Below the pieces are notes generated by a model. It was not told the DNA's origin. It did no database searches and saw only the letters and a program-made list of their open reading frames with translations. Below are positions 6,494 through 14,242 of a stretch of 64,000 bases of DNA, piece after piece. This stretch comes from CAWCKS01 sp963796195 (GTDB lineage: Bacteria > Pseudomonadota > Alphaproteobacteria > Rhizobiales > Xanthobacteraceae). Each line of letters opens with the position of its first letter. Within the stretch, counting starts at the first letter, position 1. The stretch covers positions 248,001-312,000 of the forward strand of contig CAWCKS010000011.1 in assembly GCA_963796195.1 (NCBI GenBank). Direction: 5' to 3'. The position numbers and the translations under genes were made by a program.

Positions 6494-7927
6494 ATGGCTG
6501 ATCTGGGAGCGGCGGAGATCGCTGTTGACGTCCCGCCGTCCGAGGTGCCGCGCGCGAAAAAGTTTCCCGCGAAAAACCCGATCCTCGAAGGACCGATCCT
6601 GTCGACGCTGTTGAAGCTCGCGGCTCCCAACATCGTCGCGCAGACCGCCGGCATTTGCGTCGTCGTCGCAGAAACCTCCTATGTCGGTTATCTCGGCACG
6701 GCGCCGCTCGCCGCCATGGCGCTGATGTTTCCGATCATCATCCTGATGATGACGACCTCAGGCGGCGCGATGGGCGGTGGCGTGGCGTCCGCGATCTCGC
6801 GCGCGCTCGGCGCCGGCGATATCAGACGCGCATCGGCGCTGGCGATGCACGCGCTAACCATCGGCATCACCGTCGGCGCAACGCTGAGCCTGTTGCTGTT
6901 GCTGTTCGGCCATCACCTGCTCGGCGCAATGGGTGGCCGCGACCGCGTGCTCGAGGAAGCGATGAAATTCTCAAGCGTCTGGTTCTGGGGCGTCACGCTG
7001 ATCTGGCTGATGAACACGCTGGTCGCGATTCTGCGCGGCACCGGCAACATGACGCTGCCGTCGGCGATCGTGTTCTCGTCGGCGCTGTTCCAGATCGTTG
7101 TTGGCGGTACGTTGAGCCTCGGGCTCGTCGGCATGCCGCAGCTCGGCATCCGCGGCATCGCAATCGGGCAATTGACCGGCTTCTCATCATCGGTGGCGAT
7201 CATGGGCTGGTATGTGCTGTCCGGCCGCAGCCGCATTTCGCTGCGCGCGGCGAATTTCCGCTATCAGCTCGAAATGTTCACCGACATTCTGAAGGTCGGC
7301 GCGCTCGCCTGCTTCTATCCGGTGCAGTCGGTGCTCACTGTTGGCATCTTCACCTCGATGCTCGCGCATTTCGGCACCGAGGTACTGGCCGGTTACGGCA
7401 TCGGCGCGCGGCTCGAATTCATGCTGACCTCGATCGCATTCTCGACCGGGGTTGCCTCGGTACCGATGGTCGGCATGGCGGTCGGCGCCGGCCGTATCCG
7501 CCGCGCGCGGAGGATCGCCTGGAGCGGGGCTCTGATCTCCGCACTCGGCGTCGGCATCGTCGGCACGTTGATCGCGATCTTCCCGCACCTGTGGGTCGAC
7601 CTGTTCACCAGCGACGCCCAGGTCCGCGCCGCAAGCGCGCAGTATCTGGCGATTGCAGGCCCATTGATGGGCGCATTGGCGGTTGGTATCTCGCTCTACT
7701 TCTCCTCGCAGGGGGCCGCAAAAGTGCTCGGCTCCGTCGTCGCGCAGACCGCGCGGCTCGTCTTCGTGGTTGCCGCGGGCTCCTGGCTCACGGCGAGCGG
7801 TGCCGGCTACCAGAGCTTCTTCCTGCTGGCCGGCAGCGCCATGGTGGTGTTCGGACTGTTCACCGCGCTTACGGTCTGGGCGACGTCCTGGGGCAGCGAG
7901 CGGACAGCGATACCGGCTGCGGCCTGA
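6494..7927 (+). CDS. MATE family multidrug efflux transporter
   Basis: A 477-residue polytopic membrane protein with about 12 helices in two MatE repeats. The first repeat begins at about residue 37 (ILSTLLKLAAPNIVAQTAG) and the second at about 265 (ILKVGALACFYPVQSV). It probably exports organic cations in exchange for Na+ or H+. The ATG at 6494 is chosen because GGAGAA lies 4 bp upstream; the frame is open further upstream without a plausible Shine-Dalgarno. It lies 100 bp after the acetyltransferase and could share its transcript. No regulator is linked except the TetR gene 130 bp downstream. Confidence 0.9.
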   Translation: MADLGAAEIAVDVPPSEVPRAKKFPAKNPILEGPILSTLLKLAAPNIVAQTAGICVVVAETSYVGYLGTAPLAAMALMFPIIILMMTTSGGAMGGGVASAISRALGAGDIRRASALAMHALTIGITVGATLSLLLLLFGHHLLGAMGGRDRVLEEAMKFSSVWFWGVTLIWLMNTLVAILRGTGNMTLPSAIVFSSALFQIVVGGTLSLGLVGMPQLGIRGIAIGQLTGFSSSVAIMGWYVLSGRSRISLRAANFRYQLEMFTDILKVGALACFYPVQSVLTVGIFTSMLAHFGTEVLAGYGIGARLEFMLTSIAFSTGVASVPMVGMAVGAGRIRRARRIAWSGALISALGVGIVGTLIAIFPHLWVDLFTSDAQVRAASAQYLAIAGPLMGALAVGISLYFSSQGAAKVLGSVVAQTARLVFVVAAGSWLTASGAGYQSFFLLAGSAMVVFGLFTALTVWATSWGSERTAIPAAA

Positions 7928-8005
7928 GCGCCGTTTTTCACGACGGCGAAAACTGCAAAACCCTGCACCGAAACGGGTCATGAGAGCCGGTCTCGGCTTG
8001 CGCAA

Positions 8006-8029
8006 TTGATATTATGGTAATAATTTCAA
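8006..8029. promoter_or_regulatory. Candidate TetR operator
   Basis: TTGATATTAT and ATAATTTCAA form a 10-bp inverted repeat with one mismatch and a 4-bp spacer in an AT-rich patch 30 bp upstream of the TetR start. Position and symmetry fit autoregulation by the adjacent TetR protein. There is no experimental support. Confidence 0.45.
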
Positions 8030-8058
8030 CGTGATTTCACTCGGAACGGGCTTTGGCG

Positions 8059-8668
8059 ATGCGCTACGGCAGGGAACACAAGGCGGAGACGCACAAGCGC
8101 GTGGTCGAGGCGGCGGCCCGCCGCTTTCGCAGGAACGGCATCGAGGCGACCGGCGTGGTCGACCTGATGGCCGACGCGGGTCTGACCCATGGCGGCTTCT
8201 ATGCGCACTTCCCGTCCAAGGAAATGCTGGTGCGCGAAGCCGTGCTGTCGGCCTCGGCGCAAGGCCGCCGGCACTTCCAGCGCCAGATCGAGCAGGCGCG
8301 CGCCGAAGGCCGCGAGCCGCTCGAGACGCATCGTCCGCCAATACTTGACGACGCTGCATCGTGACCGGCCGGACCGCGGCTGCAGCATCGCCGCGCTCGG
8401 CGCGGAGATCGCGCGCCATCCACGCAAGACGCGTGAAGCCTTTACCGAAGGCATGGAGAAGACGCTTGCCTTGATCGCCAGCGCGCTGCCCTCGCCTGAT
8501 CGCGCCGACGCCAAGGACCGGGCTATTGCCGTGTTCTCGACGCTGATCGGCGCGTTACAATTGTCGCGGGCGCTTGCCGACTCCGACTTGTCGCAACAGG
8601 CGCTGGACGCCGGCATGAAGGCCGCGCTCGCAGTCGGCGCAAGCAATCTCGGCCGCAGCGGCCACTAA
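8059..8668 (+). CDS. TetR/AcrR family transcriptional regulator (frameshifted)
   Basis: A repressor of about 200 residues. The N-terminal HTH spans about residues 10-55 (RVVEAAARRFRRNGIEATGVVDLMADAGLTHGGFYAHFPSKEMLV). An extra A near 8325 breaks the frame. The C-terminal ligand domain (IVRQYLTTLHRDRPDRGCSIAALGAEIARHP) continues in the other frame to 8668. The PDRGCSIAALGAEIAR stretch is typical of a TetR_C subgroup that controls efflux or detoxification genes. The start is ATG 8059; a TTG at 8053 is also in frame. It lies 30 bp upstream of a glyoxalase-fold gene, which it may control. Confidence 0.82.
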
Positions 8669-8702
8669 CGTAAGCCGGCATCACAACAAGAAAGAGCGGT
8701 GC

Positions 8703-9509
8703 ATGATCACTGCCGTCAACCACATCGCTCTCGCCGCAGACGACCCGGAGCATGCCGCCGCCGATTACGAACGGGTGTTCGGGCGAAGGCCGCAAGTCTA
8801 CACCGACGATGGCCGGACGCTGCATCGGTTCGAGCTCGACAACATCGCCTTGGAGATCACGCGCGCTGCGGCCGGCGCGGCCGGACTGCAGCGCGTCGGC
8901 TTCGAGGTCGACGACATGTCAGCAACGGCGCGGAAATTCAGCCGTCGCGGACTTGGCTGCGAGGCGCCGCTCAGCGAGCATTGGCGCGGCGGCGATCATG
9001 GCGTGATCGAACGCACGGTGACGCCGATTTCCGCGGCGACCACGCATGGTGTCGGAATTGCCGTTGTCGAGACCATGCGCGCCGAAGGTGCGTCACCGCT
9101 GCCGGCCGCGCATGCCGTCACTGCCATCGACCATCTCGTCGTGCGCAGTCCGAACCCGGAGCGGGCGATTGCACTTTATGGTGGCCGTCTCGGCCTCGAT
9201 TTCGCGCTCGATCGCACCAATCCGGATTGGGGATCGCGACTGCTGTTCTTTCTGTGCGGCGGCGTACGGGTCGAGATCGGCCATTCGCTGGCCAAGGGCA
9301 TTTCCGACGAGCCCGACCAGTTTTCCGGTTTGGCGTGGCGGGTCGACGATGCGGCCGCCGCGCAGCAGCGGCTGCAGGGCTCAGGCGTGCAGACGTCGGA
9401 TGCGAAGAAGGGCCGCCGGCCCGGGAGCCAGGTCCTCACGGTCCGGTCGAATACCTGCAATGTCCCGACCATTTTCCTGAGTGAAACGCCACGGGACGAC
9501 GCGGCCTAG
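8703..9509 (+). CDS. VOC (glyoxalase/bleomycin-resistance fold) family protein
   Basis: A 268-residue protein made of two VOC half-domains. The first runs from VNHIALAADDPEHAAADYERVFG at the N-terminus and the second from AIDHLVVRSPNPERAIALYGGRLGLDF at about residue 142. The His in NHIAL and in DHLVV are at the usual metal-ligand positions. This resembles the glyoxalase_3 type two-domain proteins. The enzymatic activity is not known. It follows the TetR gene by 34 bp on the same strand and is probably co-transcribed with it. A GC-rich hairpin overlaps its stop. Confidence 0.82.
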   Translation: MITAVNHIALAADDPEHAAADYERVFGRRPQVYTDDGRTLHRFELDNIALEITRAAAGAAGLQRVGFEVDDMSATARKFSRRGLGCEAPLSEHWRGGDHGVIERTVTPISAATTHGVGIAVVETMRAEGASPLPAAHAVTAIDHLVVRSPNPERAIALYGGRLGLDFALDRTNPDWGSRLLFFLCGGVRVEIGHSLAKGISDEPDQFSGLAWRVDDAAAAQQRLQGSGVQTSDAKKGRRPGSQVLTVRSNTCNVPTIFLSETPRDDAA

Positions 9510-9522
9510 GGCCGCGCCGTCC
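9494..9522 (+). terminator. GC-rich hairpin overlapping the VOC gene stop
   Basis: GGACG-A-CGCGGCC and GGCCGCG-C-CGTCC form a 13-bp stem with one mismatch around the TAG stop. There is no clear T-run after it, so it is a possible but unproven terminator. Confidence 0.35.
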
Positions 9523-9671
9523 TCGAAAGCACCTCGGCTGGCCCCGCGAAGGCCCATCGCGCCCGAGGGCATCCGAGACCTCACGCAACCAGGACTTCTT
9601 GCCGGTTGTCATGGCGGCCCCGCCCGATTAGTAAGCGGACCGGAATCTGGACAACTTCCCCGGGGGCGTTC

Positions 9672-10124
9672 TTGAAATTGATCGGCTTGTCTTTGGCCGC
9701 CGTTGCCTTTGCGGCAGTGGTTTTTGCGGGAAGTGCGGCCAATAGCGCGGGAGGGGGAGATGTCGGCGGCATCTGGCTGACCCAGGCCGGAGACGCCAAA
9801 ATCCGCGTCCGTCGCTGCAGCGGCGGCCTGTGCGGCAGTGTGGCGTGGCTGCGCGATCCGATCGACAGCGCGACCGGCAAGCCGCAGGTCGACGACAAGA
9901 ACGAGAACCCGGCAATGCGCCGCCGCCCGATCATCGGGCTGTCAATGTTCGTCGGCATGCACGCCGCCGGCCCCAACAAGTGGTCCGGGCGAATTTACAA
10001 CGCCGACGACGGCAAGACCTACGCCAGCACGGTGACCCTGCAGGAAGGCAGCAAGCTCGAAGTGCAGGGCTGTGTCGGCAGCCTGTGCGGCTCGGAGACG
10101 TGGTCGCGCTCCAGCCTGCGCTGA
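9672..10124 (+). CDS. DUF2147 domain-containing secreted protein
   Basis: A periplasmic protein of about 150 residues. A TTG start at 9672 gives a signal peptide (LKLIGLSLAAVAFAAVVFAGSAANS). The DUF2147 domain then follows, with GGIWLTQAGDAKIRVRRC, GGLCGSVAWLRDP, MRRRPIIGLSMFVGM, WSGRIYNADDGKTY and LEVQGCVGSLCGSETW. The domain has a lipocalin-like predicted barrel; its function is unknown, though some family members are linked to envelope or polymer metabolism. The frame is open upstream to a TTG at 9606, but the signal peptide fixes the likely start. Four cysteines are present (RRCSGGLCG and GCVGSLCG), possibly two disulfides. Confidence 0.8.
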   Translation: MKLIGLSLAAVAFAAVVFAGSAANSAGGGDVGGIWLTQAGDAKIRVRRCSGGLCGSVAWLRDPIDSATGKPQVDDKNENPAMRRRPIIGLSMFVGMHAAGPNKWSGRIYNADDGKTYASTVTLQEGSKLEVQGCVGSLCGSETWSRSSLR

Positions 10125-10154
10125 GAACTGCGACCGCAAGTGGCGCGGTGACAG

Positions 10155-10526
10155 CTAGCGCTTCTGGCGGATGATCAGCTCGCAGAGATCGACGACCGCA
10201 TTCTGCAGCTCACGGTCCTTGATCAGCGAGAACGCTTTCATCAGCTTTAATGCGCGTGAGTTCTGGATGAACTCAAACGGCGATGCACTCGAGCCATTGC
10301 CGGAGTGACGCTCCTCGGTGAGCAACTCCATTGGATGAACGTCGAGCAACTTGGCGATTTCGATCAGGCGGCCGGAGCTGACACGGTTGGTGCCCTTCTC
10401 GTACTTCTGCACCTGTTGAAAGGTCAGGCCCAACATCGCGCCGAGCTTCTCCTGCGAATAGCCGAGCCGCAAGCGGTGCGCCCGGATCCGCCGTCCCAAC
10501 TCCTGATCGAATGTATCTTTCTTCAT
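10155..10526 (-). CDS. XRE family helix-turn-helix transcriptional regulator
   Basis: A DNA-binding protein of 123 residues. The Cro/C1-type HTH spans about residues 8-65 (GRRIRAHRLRLGYSQEKLGAMLGLTFQQVQKYEKGTNRVSSGRLIEIAKLL). The C-terminal part (SRALKLMKAFSLIKDRELQNAVVDLCELI) is the short helical tail common in rhizobial XRE proteins. The ATG at 10526 (KKDTFDQELG) is preferred; a start at 10541 adds five residues. It lies convergent with the DUF2147 gene. A close relative, broken, occurs at 26409-26697. The target is unknown. Confidence 0.88.
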   Translation of the reverse strand: MKKDTFDQELGRRIRAHRLRLGYSQEKLGAMLGLTFQQVQKYEKGTNRVSSGRLIEIAKLLDVHPMELLTEERHSGNGSSASPFEFIQNSRALKLMKAFSLIKDRELQNAVVDLCELIIRQKR

Positions 10527-11384
10527 CAATTCGCGCCGCATCTAGTGAATCCGTTGGTTTGCGAATGAAGGTTCTCCGACCTTCATACAGGTGGACCGGT
10601 TGTGATGCTCTGTGACAGTGCGAGCATCTGCTTGCAGTGGACGAACTCCTGACGCGACGCCTCGACGACGCACACTCGCAACATCATGCCGCGCGAGTCG
10701 CCGCGTTGAGCCGACACAAGACGCGCTCGCATTTTTTCGATGCACGCGACTCGCGCGAAGTGCATACGATCCGATGTGTTCTTTCAGCGGAACACCCCTC
10801 TCAAAAATGGAACGCATGCAATTCTCCAACTGCAAGTAGCTTTATCAAAACGCGCCGTTCTTACAACCGGGACTAATCAATCAACACCAACAATCTGCAA
10901 TTAAACGATATCGATTGCGTAAGCGCGACGCCAGACAAAGGCACGCTTCATAGGCGCCGGCGCCGATGCTTGCCAAAGCGCGCGATGCGGCGTGGGCGTA
11001 ACCGCCGCTTCGACAATCACCAACAGTTGCGTGACGCACGCACGACGCGAAGCGAAGCGATTCGCGCGGCAATCGCCCGCAATGTCACGCGCGCATCACG
11101 CAACGCGCCGATGACGTCGCCGTCGTTCGACAATCCGGTTGCGCTGCTCGCAAAACGGGCAATGGGTCGGCGCACCGCCAACACCGTCGCGGGTCGCGCC
11201 CGCAGCTGACCTTCGCTGAAGATGAACCTGCGAGCTCGCTGGGCTGACCACAATCCCGGCAACGACAAGTTTGCAACGCATTCGAATCATTGCGGCCAGG
11301 ATTCGTTAACCGTCCCGAATTGCGACAGGGAACGATGTCGCATGTTGCGATCTTGACTGGATGCGGAGTGGCGAAGTCGAGGAG
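10527..11384. other. Intergenic region without a supportable gene
   Basis: About 860 bp. Short open frames occur on both strands but none shows conserved-looking protein. A 34-codon frame on the minus strand (about 10685-10583, LRVCVVEASRQEFVHCK) lies upstream of the XRE gene in the same direction; it may be a small gene but nothing confirms it. The stretch 10840-10915 is AT-rich and could hold promoters. I see no repeat or RNA motif. Confidence 0.4.
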
Positions 11385-11735
11385 ATGAGCGCCATGATTG
11401 CGTATCAACTGAAGCCGCCGGTCGAGGCGTTTGGCTGGCGCATGGAGACACTGGAAGACGCCGCCTTCGTTGTCCGCAAATACGCCATCGAGACTGATGA
11501 TGGCGTGGCGCGCAAGCTGGTCCGTTTCATGCGCGATGCGGAGACGATGCAGGAAGCCGGCATTGCCGAAAGTCAGCTGCGCGCCTGGGCCATGGCGACG
11601 ATGAAAGCGATCGGCCGCACCGGCCTTGCCGAAAAGATCGGCCCAGGCGGCGAGCCGGAACACGCTAGCGGATCGCGCGCCGCGAAAGGAACGCGGTCGG
11701 AGTCTGCCCGGTCACCTGACGGAACGCAAAACTGA
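11385..11735 (+). CDS. Hypothetical protein
   Basis: A predicted cytoplasmic protein of 116 residues, not recognised. ATG at 11385 is preceded by GAGGAG (a good Shine-Dalgarno). Residues 1-85 are mixed helical with normal composition (YQLKPPVEAFGWRMETLEDAAFVVRKYAIETDDGVARKLVRFMRDAE). The last about 35 residues (GGEPEHASGSRAAKGTRSESARSPDGTQN) are low-complexity and overlap the 3' end of the convergent AraC gene by 71 bp. The real protein may therefore end earlier after an unseen indel. Confidence 0.5.
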   Translation: MSAMIAYQLKPPVEAFGWRMETLEDAAFVVRKYAIETDDGVARKLVRFMRDAETMQEAGIAESQLRAWAMATMKAIGRTGLAEKIGPGGEPEHASGSRAAKGTRSESARSPDGTQN

Positions 11736-12535
11736 ATGCCGCGGTCGAGGAGAAGCCGAGCCGCGTCGCGACCTGCTTGATCGATTGTCTGGGCTGCCCC
11801 AGCATCTCGATCGCCGCAATGATGCGTGCGCGCTGCCGCCAGACCTTGAAGGTCAATTGCGTCTCATGGGGAAACAGACGAACTCAAGGTGCGGCCCGAC
11901 ACGCCAACGGCGCGCGCCAGCGTATCAAGGTCACGATCATCAGCCGGATTCTTCAACAGAAGCTCGGCGACCTCTCGTGCTTTCGGAGCTGATGGCGTCG
12001 GCATGAAAGTCGTCGCGTCACCAGCACGTGCGAGTTCCCCGACGACCACCTCGGCCAGCAACATGACGCGCTTGCTATTGCTGCGTTCCGCTTTTGGGTT
12101 TGCGCATGTCCTGTCCGGAAAACCGGCATCCACTTTTCCGGGACATGCGTCAAACAGCGCCAGCACCAGCTCGCGCAACAGCGGTCCGACGCGGACGACG
12201 AACTCGCTCTTCAATTGCCGGCTTGGCGCTCGCGATGCGAGCCAGCGCGGCTGGAAATAGATGCTGCGCATCTCGACGTCGGCGAGCACATCGATCGCAT
12301 GCGCGAGCCGCGCCGGCACCCACACCGCACGGTCCGGCGGCACCAGCCAGCGCCCCTTCGGCGTCTCCACCTGCATCAGGCCCTCGGCGGCAAACACCAG
12401 CTGCGCCTCGCGATGGGCGTGCAGGCCAAGCCGCGTGCCTCGTGGATAGCCGCTCGCCAGGATCTGGACGCTGCGCCCGCCGGGGCGAGCGCCGAAGGAT
12501 ACCGGCTGTGGCGCTTTGACGATGTTCATTGGCAT
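11665..12535 (-). CDS. AraC family transcriptional regulator (frameshifted)
   Basis: A regulator of about 290 residues when joined. The N-terminal cupin-like sensing domain (about residues 15-110) has GLHAHREAQLVFAAEGLMQVETPKGRWLVPPDRAVWVPARLAHAI. After VAELLLKNPADDRDLDTLARAVGVSGRTL the frame is broken by one extra base near 11881. It resumes as RLFPHETQLTFKVWRQRARIIAAIEMLG...KQVATRLGFSSTAAFSFAFRQVTGQTP, the second AraC HTH. The arrangement matches the AraC type with an AraC_binding-like N-domain. It is divergent from an MFS transporter gene, with 58 bp between starts, and is probably its regulator. Confidence 0.82.
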
Positions 12536-12593
12536 GACTTCGATGACACGCCAGCCTATAAATCATGCAAGCTTCAGCCGAAAGAGCCGCCGC

Positions 12594-13752
12594 ATGAACC
12601 GCCCGCAGACCGTGATCGCCTTTGTCAACGCCGCCCACTTCATCGACCACTACGCGATGCTGGTATTCGCCGCGGCGGTGATCCTGATGGGGCCGGCGTT
12701 CGGGATCGGCTACTCCGAGCTTCTGCCCTATGCGACGCCGGGTTTCGTTGCCTTCGGCGCCGGCTCGCTCCTGACCGGCTGGCTCGGCGACCGCTGGAGC
12801 CGCCGCCACATGATGGCGATCTATTTCCTCGGCATCGGCGCCAGCCTGATCGCCGTCGGCCTGGTGCAGACGCCACTTCAGCTCGGCATTGCGTTGTTCG
12901 CGGTCGGCGCTTTCGCCGCGATCTATCATCCGGTCGGCACCGCGATGCTGGTGTCCTATGCCGAACAGATCGGCCGCGAGGTCGGCATCAACGGCGTCTG
13001 GGGCAATCTCGGCGTCGCATTGTCGGCCGCTGATTACCGGCGTCACAGCGCAATATCTCGGCTGGCGCTGGGCGTTCGTCCTGCCGGGCGTCGCCACCAT
13101 CGCAGTCGGCATCGTCTTCATGCGACAGATCGTGCACGAGGTACGCAAGGGCCACACCACGCAGCTTGCGACCGCACGCATCGAAAACAACGACATGTGG
13201 CGTGTGTTTGTCGCGTTGCTGATCGCGGTGCTGGCGTCTTCGACCACGTTCAACGCGGTCACGGTAGCGCTGCCAAAGCTGTTCGCCGAGCGCCTGTCTG
13301 ACCTCACCACAAGCCCGTCGCTGCTTGGGCTGATCACCGCCTGTGTCTACGTGTTCGGCGCACTGACGCAGTTCAACGTCGGCAAGCTGCTCGATCGCTA
13401 CCCGCTGAAGCGGATTTTCGTTGCACTGGCGCTGTTGCCGGCGCCCTTGCTCTATGCCGCCGCAGTGCTGTCCAACATGCCGCTGCTTGTCGCGTCGATC
13501 GGCCTCGTCATGGGCATGTTCGGGCTCGTCACCGTCAATGACGCCATGGTCGGCAAATACACCGCCGACGAATGGCGGGCGCGGGCCTATGCGGTGCGCT
13601 ACTTCATCGGCTTCACCGCAGCCGGCGTCGCCGTCGGGCTGATCGCCTGGCTGCACGCGCAAGGCGGGTTTGAGCTGACGCTGAAAACATTCAGCGCCTT
13701 GTGTGTCGGGATCATTGTCGCGGCGTTGTTGTTCCCGGCGGCCAGGAGTTGA
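12594..13752 (+). CDS. MFS transporter (frameshifted)
   Basis: A polytopic transporter of about 385 residues when joined, with 12 expected helices. The N-terminal half has HFIDHYAMLVFAAAVILMGP and the MFS loop GDRWSRRHMM (near residue 64). One extra G near 13029 breaks the frame. The second half (LITGVTAQYLGWRWAFVLPGVATIAVG...) continues intact to 13752. Substrate unknown. It is divergent from the AraC regulator, a common arrangement for inducible efflux or uptake. The frameshift leaves no lost residues, so it may be an error. Confidence 0.82.
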
Positions 13753-13844
13753 CCTGCGCTGGCGCCACAACCGGCTGAATAAGCAAGCGGAATTCGGCTG
13801 ATTAGACGTGACGCGCCCTGCTGGGTTCGTCCAAGATTGATGTT

Positions 13845-13875
13845 TATAATATTCTATCTGATGCTTGACGCATCA
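13845..13875 (+). promoter_or_regulatory. Promoter with inverted repeat upstream of XRE/hyf operon
   Basis: TATAAT at 13845-13850 is a consensus -10. TGATGC/GCATCA (13859-13864 and 13870-13875) is an inverted repeat starting about where transcription should begin. A wider pair TATCT/AGATA (13855-13859, 13898-13902) encloses it, and the whole patch 13840-13905 is AT-rich. This could be the operator of the XRE protein encoded just downstream. No clear -35 is visible. Confidence 0.4.
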
Positions 13876-13926
13876 TAATCGATATATCATGATTGTTAGA
13901 TAACACTTGGGGCTGAAATCCCTGTC

Positions 13927-14205
13927 ATGATCACCTCCGCTCAGCTGCGGGCCGCGCGAGCGTTGCTCGGACTGGACCAGCGCGAGCTCGCGCAGCGCTG
14001 CAGCCTGTCGCTGCCCACCATCCAGCGCATGGAAGCGTCCGATGGCGTGATCCGCGGCAACGTCGACTCGCTGATGAAGCTTGTGGGCGCACTCGACGCC
14101 GCCGGCATCGAGTTGATCGGCGACAACGCGACGAGTTCCGGCGGCGGGCGCGGCGTGCGGTTGAGGGAGCCGCCGCTGAACGGCGGCGCGAAGGAGCCGC
14201 GATGA
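13927..14205 (+). CDS. XRE family transcriptional regulator linked to the hyf operon
   Basis: A 92-residue protein that is essentially one Cro/C1-type HTH (about residues 4-62: SAQLRAARALLGLDQRELAQRCSLSLPTIQRMEASDGVIRGNVDSLMKLVGALDAAGIELIG). The tail is basic, glycine-rich and disordered. It lies 37 bp upstream of hyfB on the same strand and behind an AT-rich promoter with palindromes, so it is the likely local regulator of the hydrogenase-like operon, possibly autoregulated. This type replaces the sigma54 activator HyfR found in enterobacteria; that comparison is inference from gene order. Confidence 0.85.
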   Translation: MITSAQLRAARALLGLDQRELAQRCSLSLPTIQRMEASDGVIRGNVDSLMKLVGALDAAGIELIGDNATSSGGGRGVRLREPPLNGGAKEPR

Positions 14206-14242
14206 CGACGCCCTTCCTCCGGAGCGACTCACGGGAGCGGCT

